A stretch of 64,000 bases of DNA from assembly GCA_009760855.2 (NCBI GenBank), contig WPIO01000091.1:971001-1035000 (forward strand). The letters run 5' to 3'. Numbering within the stretch: position 1 is the first letter of the stretch; every line of letters starts with the position of its first letter. The notes under the pieces are model-generated. The model was given only the letters and a program-made list of their open reading frames with translations. It did no database searches and was not told the DNA's origin. Positions 14,001 through 27,100 of this stretch are shown one piece after another. The position numbers were made by a program, and so were the translations under genes. The stretch comes from Cristatella mucedo. Lineage: Eukaryota > Bryozoa > Phylactolaemata > Cristatellidae.

Positions 14001-17000
14001 GCATCTTATGGAAAATTGTGTAACGTGTCCAGTTGGGTAAGACTGTGGTAAGGAAGTCGCAACCTTTCGAAAAGTGGGTTACTAAGTGAGGCCAACATTT
14101 CAGGTCGTGGCCACTGAGCGAGGCACTATGCCAGTGTCAATCGCAGAGCCTCGCTTGCACACACACCCCTCCCACATGGAAGGCTGCTTCACATGACATC
14201 GATGGTGCAGCACTGTGACAGAGGCGCCAGGGCACGACTGGGCACGGTGACTGGGCTGTGACCAGGAGATGGACGCGGCAGAGCCGAGAGTGCAGGCTTG
14301 ACTGCTTGGCTCTGGTCTCTCGGCCACAGCTCACTGGGTGAGGTAAGTCCAAGTACTCACTTTCTTCCTCTCCTGAACGACCACTCTTTTTGTTTTATTT
14401 TAAGGTATCTCATTTACAGGACAATACTGGGCTCCTTGCACAGGGATCGGATCGTGAGGCAGTGACACTAAAGGCAATGCCGGAAATGCTGAAATTGACC
14501 AGTAAGCTAACTCCAACACTGACTCGCCCTGTGACTAATCCTGTGGTGCATCCAGGAATGCCATTTCTTACTGTAGTTCGATTGCATTCGGGATGGTACC
14601 TTTCCTCAACAGCTGGTGGAAGCATCCCCGAGAGGGGCCTGTGCACAGCTGTGGTCAGTTCTAATGAGGTGTTGACACAGGCCGATAACCTGCTGGTGAA
14701 CAGATGGTGGATTCACCATCGGGGTCGGCCAAGGGACAGCCAGGGTCGAGGAGGGTAGTCGAGCGAGAGAGTAGGGGCCGAAGGGAGCCGTGCGCTCTTT
14801 TAGGGGCCGAAGGGAGCCGTGCGCTCTTTTAGGGGCCGAAGGGAGACGTGCGCTCTTCGGCTCCGTGCGTTGGTAATAAACTGTCGGTGTTAGGCATCGG
14901 CTGGCTCTCTGCTGTGTGAACAAACTACACTTGCATCCCAAACAAAAGCAGCTTTTTAAATTACCACTGTGGGGTTGCAGCTACAAGTCAGAATAAAGCA
15001 TGCTGGAAGGCAAACCAACCGAGTAAAGTCTGCAAGAAGGACGACGGAAGCAGGTGCTCCGAGAAGACTCGCAGCTCCGACCGACCAGCGCACACAGCTT
15101 TAGTTGCTCGAAATAGGCATCGGTGCAGCTTGGTCGATAACAGCTGGATTCGTAAAGAACACCTCAATGCTGCCGTCCAACTAAATTAATATCTAAAGAG
15201 GCCATAGCAGACTCGGATGCCCATCGACCAGCCGCCACAAACAAAATCCTGTGAATACAAGCGCTAGTTAACCTCTTCCGCTATGACCAGGGAACTTAAG
15301 AGAATGTAGAAAGTGTAGTCGGTCCCATTGCCACCAGCAGTTGCTGTCGCGTATGCAGGCAGAAATCGATAGGATTCTTTATGAATGGTTTATGGAACTA
15401 GGGTGTTCGGCCCGATGGCAAACTTGTAGAGGTAGGTTTGAGTGGGTTTGAAGGTAGGTTTGACAAATCCTCTTTTTTTGACACTACGTTGGCGATACAG
15501 AGCGAATTGAACCACAGCAGTTGTGTTACAAACGGGTTTGGCAGCTTCCACATCCGGACAGAACACAGGCAGCAAACACAGTACTGAGCAAGGGTGCTAA
15601 TCACAGCCCATGCACTACGAATACCGGTACGAAACCCTGATTCTCGGAATCATGGCTGACGACTTGCACCAATGCAACAGGTCAGTAGAGGAACATGGCA
15701 GCAGCTCAATAGCATGAAGAATAATTCTATTCGAAAACTATGGAGAGCTACGGGCTTACACGAACAGCTATGCCATACAACAATACTCATACGGCTCAAA
15801 GCCTAGAGCACAACTCAGCTCAACTGGTTAGGCACTAACTGCTGCTTACTACACGGGTTTGGCTTCTGTGCAGCCTTGGCCATAGATTACCGCGCGATCG
15901 GTTCCTGAGCTGTTCGAATTAAGGTAACTTAAGTAATGAATACCAATCTCAATCCGGTTAGCTTAGAATGCAACTGTTTCTGTTGCATACCTTTTACATT
16001 AACAACAATCAATCTTCGGCAGCTTCCTGGAAAAACATATGGATGCTGGACTCAAAATCTAAGAAAACACGAAAGCAGCGGGTCACGTCAGGGATTATCC
16101 CACGTGCTGCTGCAGTGCATAGCGTCTTATGCAACGTCGGTCAGTCTTCGACTGCTGTTGCTGACAGCCCAAGGCCTGAGGAGTTGAGCCCCCCCCCCAC
16201 CGAGGAACCCTGACGGAGCCTGACTGCAGTCAGACTGCAGCTTGCAGCAGAGCCTGCCGGGCTGCATAGATGGCCTCGCATGCACGCGACCAAACGTTTG
16301 GCAGAATGCCATTCTAAGAGCCCACGCTGGTGTAGTTCTCTAGCGTGCTGACAATTTTCTAACACAAAGTGCCCCTCGAGCCGGACAAAAATGCTGCAAA
16401 CCCTCACCAAATCGAGCAATGCAGCCATGAATTCCGGCTCAGGGAATGTGCCTGGTTCGCACATATTTAAGAGCAGATTAAAGCGTGCCATGCCTGCAGC
16501 CAGCGTCCGGATGTCGATCGGGTGCATCTCCTTGTCGCTGACATCACTCAGAGGCCGTGGTGACACGCAGTCGCCAGTGCTCCGTCTGCGGACCACTCTC
16601 TCTGCAAGATCCAGCAAAGAGCAGCTGACATTTTTGGGTAAAAAATGCTGCGTCGCATTCGACGATCAGATGTTGTGCTCACTTTTCTTGTTGATCGGCA
16701 CGAAGGCTAGCTGAGTACAAGGGGCAATAGCTACTACAGCGCAGAACCGCAGTGCCTTTTCTACGTCAGGCTCGGGCGAGAGCAGCTGTGTCAGCTTGCA
16801 TAATTCAGCGAGTGCAAGTCACCAGTGCAAAACGAGTGCAAAGGCGACTGCCGCCGTGCGCTCGCTTGATTGGCTGCACGTGAAAGCAGTCCCCACAAAA
16901 TAGTTGGGTCGCATGCTCACATTTACGCCGTCAAGCAATACGCCGAAAGGCGTGCGCTGCTTTGCTCCCGAGGGTAGCTCCGACGCAGCTTGGACACTCA

Positions 17001-19927
17001 CTCTTGCGGTTTTTACGAGCTCAGTGTGTCTAAGCAACTGGCGCTGGCATAGGTTCGCTCCCCGGCTGCGAGCTCTTGCTTGCTCGCAGCCGGCATATCG
17101 CCGGAAGCCGCCAGCCACAGCAGACGGTCTATGGCAGCGGCCAGTGGCACGACGTGCACCTGCGCACCGTACTGGGCAGCAAAGGTCAGGCCAGACTAGG
17201 GGACTAGAGGCTAGTCTGGCTTACCAGGCCGAGCCGCTTCCTGGAGCCTCTGCTTGCTGCTGATCAGCTTCAGCCGCTCCTTGACGCGCCTGCGCGCTTT
17301 GACCAGTGCCAGTGTGGCTTGGCTGACGACCCGAAACGAGAATCCTCTAGTAACAGTTTCTTCACCGTCGTCCGATGCTGCGTCTTCATCCGACTGTGAA
17401 GACACTATTGAAATAATAATCAAGCCTATGCCAGCGCCAGTTGCTTAGACACACTCTTGGGTTTTCCATTCATAAAATTGGCTTGGGCACCATGCTGATA
17501 GCCGAGTATTGGAATCATGCAACACGGCCATCTTGTTTGCCGGGCCCTAAGAATCAACACAATTTGGGCGTTTCACACTAACAGTTTCAACGAACAGGCA
17601 ATGATATGACAGCAGAACCATAATGATGTAGTTATTACTCAGATACCTATTCAACCACCAAACAGTTTTTAATTTTGCACTGGCTTTCAGTGGCACGGTC
17701 ATCTGGATGACAAAATAATGAAGCCATTGAACACAAGCATGCAAACAGCGCACTAAATGACACTACTACATAAGTTGTCTCAACTTATCAAGCGGCAAAG
17801 CTGTAATCGCCATCAGATCGAAGGTCGCTGGTTTCGGCTCCGTCCAGTGAAATTAATTACATTTTTCACTGCTATTGCTAGAAGCACTCAAACATGCTCA
17901 AGTTCTCTGAAGGCTAGGTATAGTAAATAAGGGATATTCCAAGACTCCAATGCTCAATTGCATAAGCTGGCCGAAGTAACAGCAGGCAAGGGGCAGTTAT
18001 ATTTAGTGGTGAATAACGTTTCTCGAATAGTTAATGCCTGATGCTATACATTGCTTTTCACAGAACCAAGGATTGCCTCTGGTGCAATTTACATTTGGTG
18101 CTTGCAACCATTACGGCTGTAGGGCATTTTCCGGTCGACTAACTAACTGGACCAGGCAAATGTGGGCAACTTACATCGATAGTAAAGCCTTCATATTGCA
18201 GATATAGCCACAAGATATAATCATGCACCAAATCAATGACCAAGAAAAAAGTAAAAGTTTGAGTGACGTGGTAAGCTAGAGGACTTCAAACATATGTTAC
18301 GTGAATGCTGTGCTGGGTCCAGCTTTGGGTCGCCACACAAATGACCCCAGACAGTCAGTGGTGGTGAATTGTCACCAGGTGCAGGAGACAAAAAACCTGC
18401 ATGCAGCTTGCTGATATGTCTTGCATGAACCTCTAGCCGAGCAAAAGCCGACAGTCTGAAAGTCTGACACGCGATCATTTAGTGCGTCAGAACGGACAAC
18501 CATAGCAATCTGGGCATAGAAGTTGCACAGATGGCAGGTTACGTTGTAATAGTCATATACTGAAGTATGTTGAATCTAAATATGTTGAGTCGGCACGAAA
18601 TCTAGGTGTCCTGTTCCAAAGTGACTTTTCCCTAGACGACCACATTAGCTCTTCAGTTAAGTCTGCCTACTTTCAGCTATGTAACATTGCTAAAATTCGG
18701 CCTTCCTTCCTTCCTAAAGATACTACATCCAAATTGGTCAATGCATTCGTGACATCCCGTCTTGACTTCTGTAACTCACTACTTGCTGGTCTACCGGGTT
18801 GTGCAGTCAGGCGCTAACAGTTGGTGCCAAACTCTGCAGCTAGGCTTGTCTGTCGTGAGCGGAGCAGCTGCCACATCGCACCACTTCTCGCCGACCTGCA
18901 CTTGCTCCCTGTCAAGCAGCACATCGACTTCAAGGTTTTGTCGCTCACTTTGAGGTCACTCCATTCTTTGGCTCCAGCCTATCTCTCAGATCTACTCACC
19001 CACCAGGCCAAGCATCGTACCACCCGCTTTTCGGAATCTAACTGTTTACCCATACCTCATAGAAACCTCAAATTCTTTAAAGACCGTGCTTTTAGTTCGC
19101 ATGCTCCCAAAAGCCTGGAACTAACTCCCGACTTGCGTCACGACATCCCGTGACTTGACCACATTTAAAAAACCTATAAACGCACCTATTTGTGCCAGCA
19201 TTTAGTGGATCCCTGTGATTCGTCCTCTGTGTGCTTAAGCATGCTGAAACCGTGCATGCTGCCACTAACCACATTTGCATGCTGACCCTGTGCATGTCAC
19301 CTCTAACCATGTTATGGTTGTTAGTCATTGAGCATGGTACCGTTAACCAGTGGATCATGCCTCCTTTACAGCAAATGTGAACTACCTAGAAAGAGATTGA
19401 GTTCTCTGAGGCATTATAACAAATGTATTATTATTATTATTATTATTATATATTGAAGTAGTGCTCTTATTTCAGCCTGACTAGCCATGTTAGTACTGCT
19501 TATCAAAAACGATTCATCGGTAACATTAGTAGTAGCAGCTAGTATGCACTGATAAATCACTGACCAGATGCAGAAACTGTTTAGGTAGAGTGCCAAAACT
19601 AGCCCACACCTACTAACTGTCCAGCAGACAGGATCGTCGATATAAGTCTCCAGCAGCGCCAGGCAGAGCCAGGATTTTTATCTGGCGGCGAGACCTGCAC
19701 AACGTTTATGTAGAAGGAAAATTAGCAAAATGTTCATGTAGGTGGAGGTGGACCTGCAATTAAAGAACAGCCTATAATCATTATAGCCTAAAATCAAGTG
19801 CTTATTCGACACAAAATCGTCGGTTGCTTGTCGACTGGAGTTGAGATCATTCTGCATTTTCTACCCAGCTGCCTCCCGGTCGCAACAGAAGCATGCAGAT
19901 GCAAAGGTGGCTACATTTTTTATCGAA

Positions 19928-19959
<32 letters not shown>

Positions 19960-20785
19960 GTGCTCTGCAGTTCATGCGAAAGCAGAGAGCAGCAGCTGCA
20001 ATCGGTCACCGATTGCAGCCGTGGAAAAGGACTGGAAGTGCAGCACACTCGAATGCTTACCGCCTGCAATCGATTGCGCTCGACCCGAGGTGCCATCTGG
20101 CGTTGTGCGGTTCTCTGCTGCTGCTGCTGCTGCTGCTGCTGCACCGCCCGGGCTCTCGGGGAGCATGACTTTCTGCTCCGAGCCACTGCTCTCCATCTTG
20201 AACATACGATTGATGCCGATGCTATGACCGTGCACTTTGTGCGCCTGCATGCATGCATGCACGCATGCTCGGGCAAGCGTGCGCGTGAAATACGAGCATC
20301 ACGGCAGTTCAGGGACAAGGGTTGCATCATTTAAAGCCGAAAAGAGCAGCGATTGAGTTGTTTTCAAAGCCACTCAGAGAACGAAGACCTCTGGTTGGCA
20401 AGCCGCCGATGGTGGCCCGTGTCACGCAGCTCATGCAGGATACCAGGCACCAGAACGTGAGCCTATCAGCTTATCAGTGGGCCTATCAGCCTCGTGGTGG
20501 CCACAGCAGAGCGAGCTGCTGCTTCGCAGCAGCTCGCTCGGAGCAGCAGTTCCGAGCAGCTTCGCAGCAGCTAAATAAGCATCGTCGATCGAGAGAGGCA
20601 GCGCAAGCAGGCGTCAGCGCAGCCAGCTCGCCAGTGCAGCCACGGTGACAAAAAGAGACCTCTGCACACGAGGCTGAGGGGCAGCTGCAGTGAGTGGTTT
20701 ACAACAGGACAGGGCACCCTCACCCTGTCAGGCACAGAGTGCCTGCGCTGCAAGCCCCTCGGCAGTTCCAGGACGGCTTTGGTGC

Positions 20786-20879
<94 letters not shown>

Positions 20880-22058
20880 ATGATGATGATGAGGTGGCGT
20901 GGCGGACAGGTCCGATGATGAGGAGCCTTTGACGCTTCCGCCGCCAACTCTGCATCGGCTGCCCTCGAGCGCTGCAGCCTCCTTCACACAGTAGCCTTTT
21001 GCTTTGCTTGTTGCTGGGCCAACGAGGACCGAAGCGTCGCCTGCCGATGCAGCAGCAGCAGCGGAGGTCGGCTCTTCGCCTGAAGTCCTGCGAACGATCC
21101 AACCACTCAAGACAAACGTGCACGAGGCGACGTGCAGGAGAGGCAGCAGCCGTGTCTGTGCAGTTCCCCACCTAGAGTGGTCCACATAATCACAGCAAAA
21201 CTGGGGGGCTCGTAGAGAGCAACACTGCCGTACAGAATTGGTGTACAACATATATAGGGGGGAATATAGGGGGGGCACTGCCACAAGATGCAGCGCGACT
21301 CAGAGATCAGAGTGCCCTTTAACAGAGGAGTGCGATGGCTCTAACCAAGTTTTTTCTCATCGTCATTTGTTTTCCAAAAACACGGCGAGTTAATGATGTT
21401 GTAGTCTGACATTCTCTAAGCGGCAGGTATGCGATACCGCACAGAACACCGACGTGGGCTCAAAGACGTTTATTCACACGGACGCCGCACCAGGCCAGTA
21501 TGTGACTGCCTGCCCAGCGTCCTCGACCAAACTCCCAAGCCTTTGGCCCCGGTTACTTCTATACCACTGTCATAATTCACAACATGTCATAAGCCAACGA
21601 CAGTGTCATAATCTCAAAATAGCCAAAGATGTTATAGCTAGAAAGTTTTATACAGCACAGTCAAAGCCTGAGTAGATATCTGAATTACCTCGGTGACCAG
21701 CAATATAAGCCTGTGTGTGGCTATCAATGTCGCAGTGCACAATACAGCTAATTCAGCTGAGTGAGATGGTAGACAAATAGCATGAGTAAGCACAAATACC
21801 GCTGCGGCTGGAAGAGAGGGCATGCAAGAGGTAGTCTGTATGCATGCTAGAGAGTGTGAGAGAGATGTGCATGCATGCACATGACTGTGTGTGTATGTGT
21901 GTGCATGCGCATGTGCGTGTGTGCGTGCGTGTGTTTGTGTGTGCGTGCGTGTGTTTGTGTGTGTGCGCGCGGGTGTAAGTGCGCATGCATGGATGTCTGT
22001 AAATGTGTGTTCGAATGCGCCTGTGCAAATGAATGCGGTCGTGAGTGTATGCGTTGGG

Positions 22059-22089
<31 letters not shown>

Positions 22090-22090
22090 G

Positions 22091-22184
<94 letters not shown>

Positions 22185-24041
22185 GAGAGAGAGTGAGAGA
22201 GATAGAGGAGACAGACAGACAGACAGATTGGAAAGAGAGAGGGAAAGATTCGGCGATCGGTGGTGCTAGAGAAGTACGGTCAACACTTTGGGGGAAAAAT
22301 TATAGAATGGCGATCAGTACTTCCGGGAGTGACATTTAATAGATGTGTTATTCTGCTATGACTCAGCAAAGCAAGTCCACAGGCAGCGAGCTTTAGCATC
22401 AAAATTGATGCAGATAATTTCTTGTCTAGGGAGGGCCTGAGGGTGCAAGAAGATCTGCATTGGTATACGAGGTTAGCTAGATACAGCCCCTCCATTTTAG
22501 CCTAAGGGGTAGGGTGCATGCACTTCACAACCCGGGTAGTGGGTGCGAGTCCCACTACCGGCGATCTTATCTTGCCTACTAAGCAAGCAGTTGTGATAGC
22601 CACTACTGCTCTTCTGCTGCTATGTAAATGAGGATGATTGATCAGCTGATCGCTATTTTAATTTACGAAGGGCAAGGGATGCTAGGCACTGCCAGTGATG
22701 CCTAGGAGAATGAGAGGCACTCGAGAAGGACTTGTTGATCAATACTATCAAACGCTGCCGAATGATAAAGCAAAGCAAAACAAGTAAAGAGACTTTACGT
22801 ACGTCCACATTTCTGAAAAGGTTTTGTTTTACACCCGAAGCAATGCTGACTCTGTGGAGTGATTAGCTTTAAAATCAGACTGGAACTTACTTAAAATCGT
22901 CGAAGTTCGAATTTAGGAATTTAGCTGGCCTGTCACAATTCATTTCACTTTCTTTAAATGAACAGTAGTAGGAATACTGGGTGGAAGTTGCTAAATTGTT
23001 TTTGGTCTAATGTTGCTGAGGGAAGGGACACATGTATTATGTTAGTTAGGTAAGGCAGCAACTGATCTATGTTGCGCAGAAAAATTGCCCTAGTGCCTAG
23101 TGGCATGCTGAGGCCTACTGAGCTGTGGCACAGCATAGCCAACGATAGATTACGACCCGTGCAGGATTTGGACTCGCAATCTTGCACTTGTTGCCTGCCG
23201 TGAGGTCGGTGGTCAAGAATGATACTAAATGCTATTTTAAAAAAGGGAACGCCTAAGTATTGGGTTTATAATTGTAGTCTTCTGCCAAAATTTTAACGTA
23301 GCTAAACAGCAGCTCATTAAAATAGCCTCACACCAGAGGCAGTGGGCAATTGGGCTTAACGGCAGTTGGATAAGGGCCAGATAGTCACAAATTGATGATT
23401 TGTCTTTGCTGGTGGTAGATATCAATTAATGTATAGCTCTGTTTCAGAAAGTATGAGTCACTGGACGTAGGAGTGGCAGCATAGTTACTAGGCAGAATTG
23501 TTTTCCTATTAATGCAGTGAATGAGCCGTGCTGGCACTGACAAGCAGTTATCGATTAACGATGGAAGCTGGGTAGTATAATGGTGGCAGAGCAAAAGGTA
23601 GAACTGCTTCAGTCCAGAGCTATCCGCAGCGAGCTACGAATCTAATTGCACATTGGCTTTATACCCCATGCTCCCGTGTCAACGTGTACTTACTGGTATC
23701 TTCTCGATGCGTGTCTGACTTTCAAGATGCAGACAATGTCCAGCTCTCTAGCAGGCTCGATAAAAATAACTGAATTAACTAATAGATGACCTGGAATCGA
23801 GCAGACTTAAATAATCTGCATCTATGACTCCACAGGTAAAAAGAACCCAACATAAAAACGATGTACCCATATTCCAAATCAACAATGGCCTGTTCGTATG
23901 GGACGCTAGCCTATCGTTTAAATACTTGCATTTTGTGGCATCCTTTACCAGTGACTAGTTAGAAACAGTCACCATTTTGTGGCAAATATATCCCGACCCC
24001 AATATATTCTATATATATATATTCTTTTGATTGAAGTTATC

Positions 24042-24138
<97 letters not shown>

Positions 24139-27100
24139 GGTGGGTGAGAGAGAACTTCAAGTTATCTTGTAAATATGTATTTATTTATAAGATAACTTAA
24201 TCTTTATCCAAGCGCTCGACATTAACACAGAAGGGCTTGAGCCTGCGATCCTGGTCATGAATCTTACCATTGGGCCAAACCAATGTAATAATGACAGGAA
24301 GCTACTACAGAGTGCAGGTAACTCCACCATTCTGCTAAACTAATGCAGACACATAGCATGGCTGACTAGCAGACATGTTGCAAGCTATGAATGACGGCTA
24401 TGACGGCATAGACAGTGGCATCTCGGCACTAGAAACTTTACAAAGCCAGAGGCAGCCAGCTTTTATTTAGCTGCTGAGCTACTGGTAACCAGCCGAGCAG
24501 GCATACTGGTAGCGATTACTACCAGACCTACACCCACCAATCCAATCGACACTGACAGGAACATGGTACAGACACGGCATGTCTGCAAATGCCACATCAG
24601 TCCAAGTGTCTGTGCTATCCTAGAGGGAACGACGACTGAACTGGTACCCACTTCCAACGTTCAGCATAAAATAATAATAATAATAACAACAATGCACTTG
24701 GTTAAGCGCCCTCAGAGAACTTAATCTCTTTCTAGGTGCTTTACATTTGTTGCAAAGGGAAATGCAATTGAATGGTACATAATATCATGCTTTATAAACA
24801 AACAAAATGAATAATGTGGTTAGGGGTGACATGCATAGGGTCAGCATGCAAGTGTGGTTAGTGGCAGCATACAGTGTCAGCATGCATAAGCACGCGAAGG
24901 ACGAATCACAGGGACCCACTAAATGCTGTCCTAAATAGGTGTGTTTTCAAGTTCTTTTTAAATGTGGTCAAGTCAGGGGATGTTCTGATGCAAGTCGGGA
25001 GGGAGTTCCAGGCTTTGGGAGCATATGAACTAAATGCACGGTCTCCAAAGGATTTGAGGTTTATACGAGGTATTGGTAGACTGTTGGATTCCGAAAGTGG
25101 GTGGGACGATGCTTGGCCTGGTGGGGAAGTAGATCTGAGAGATAGGCTGGAGCCAAAGAATGAAGTTACATAAAAGTGAGCAACAAAACCTTGAAGTCAA
25201 TCCGTTGCTTGACTGGTAGCCAGTGCAGGTCGACGAGAAGTGGTGTGATGTGGGAACTGCGCAGCTCACAACAAACAAGCCTAGCTGCGGAGTTTTGCAC
25301 CAGCTGCAATCGCCTGATCGTACATGCCGGTAGGCCAGTAAGCAGTGAGTTGCAGAAGTCGAGACGGGATGTCACGAATGCATGGACCAACTTGGACGTG
25401 GTATCTTTATCTAAACAAGCCCGAATTTTAGCAATGTTATGTAGCTGAAAGTAGGCAGATTTGACTGTGGAGCTGATATGGTCGTCTTACGAGAGATCGC
25501 TTTGGAACATGACACCTAACAACGATTGTGGTGAAGCATGACGACGGCTGTGTGTGAACGATCCCAAAGCGTAATACAAAAGCTGCCTGGCAAGGTATCG
25601 TTCAATAAATAGAACAAGCAGGTGGCTGCTGCCGGCTGCTGCCTCCGAGTGGACTGGCCATTGCTATTGTATTCGCTACAAGTCTCGACAGTTTGCCGCC
25701 GGCACTGTGCCACATTGCAGGGGAAGGCTTGGCACCGGGACAAGAGGTCGAATGGCCGGAATTGATACATCGATGAGCAGTGTGAACTGCCGAGGGTGCT
25801 GAACAACCGCCGGCTGCATTCCACCTGAGGAGTAGCCGGTGGAATGAGGTGACTGGCAGTGATTCAGGCCTGACCTGAAAGCACAGCCGACAATGGACAA
25901 TGGCTGCTTTCCTTTCTGCAGAGCTTAGCACTTATAGCACCAGTGACCGGCAGCCAAGATCTGTGAAGCTCTGTGACCGGCAGCAGAGGGAGTATGCATA
26001 GCAAGTCCAGCCCCTCACTAGAAAGAGTTGCCCTTGTCCAGGTGAATGGCACAGATTTACTTTCAAGCCATTCGACGGATCATCGTGAAAGAGGTTTAGC
26101 AGCTACGTAGATCGTTCACATCAATGCATGCTATTGGCTGTTAGCGCACTATGATTGCTTCGCTGGCTGCTAGTGGCAATGGAGGAAGTAGTATGATTTA
26201 TCCAACATGTGACCGGCACTGATGGGCTTGCATATTTTGCTGCCACCACAATGGCTGCCTTAACAAACATCGGGTGTGCTCAAGTGGCCCATGTCTTGTA
26301 AGACGTTCTATGGGCAAGCTAGCAAAGAGCTTGGTCTTATAATATGACAGCTGACACATTAAGGCTGAAGGTTAAAACCTTGATGATGACCTGCTGGATA
26401 CCTCCAAGAAATTGCATCCAGGTAACACGACCCAGAGGAGAGGCATTGAACTGTAGTGCAGCTGCTGCAGCTAATGCAAAACTTGCCAGCTAAATCTGTA
26501 ACTGGCCTTTTATACACTTCACTGTGTGGCTAAAAAGTGACAGGCAACATATGCTGAATGCGATATGCGAGCCTGCTCGCGTTAATGAGGTTCTGGTGGC
26601 AGAAATGCGGCGGCAGCACCTGCTCTTGCTGATCTTGGCCGATCTCTTGGCCGACTGACTTGCAATATCTATGAGGCCACTCAAAGCCACGCGATGCAGA
26701 GTTCCGCCGTGATATCGCTGACAATAGATGAGGAATTTTCTTGCGTCGCCGTAGACTGCCTGCCAACACAGAAGAGAAATCTCAGGAATAGCTTGTCGAT
26801 AGAAAGTAGACAAGTGAGCTGGATAAAATGGAAACTTGGCCATTAGTAATAAGAAAACATCTTGCCACTGGCAGCTTGCAAACCTGATCCGACTATGGCA
26901 ACTTACTACGTTACGCGGCTTGCTGAGATCTGCCACAATGGGAACCAGCCGAGTAACCAGTGTGCCGAGTGTCAAAGCCAAGATGACTCCTTCAATGCCT
27001 CGGTGTCCTTCACCACTTATGCTGTGCCCGAAATTGGTTGAATATCCCGAAGAACCGGTAGTGCTCACTCCTGGCAATGCTGAGCTGCCATTTTGACCTT

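Noticed and set aside
16819-17118. Minus-strand frame with [15 protein letters not shown] as an exon between exons 11 and 12
   Set aside because: Exons 11 and 12 already join in phase 1, and this stretch has no UNC80 counterpart or clear donor.
20690-20932. PolyAla and polyLeu ORFs on the plus strand and polySer/polyAla frames on the minus strand
   Set aside because: Shadows of the CAG tract. Only the polyQ frame joins exons 9 and 11 in phase.
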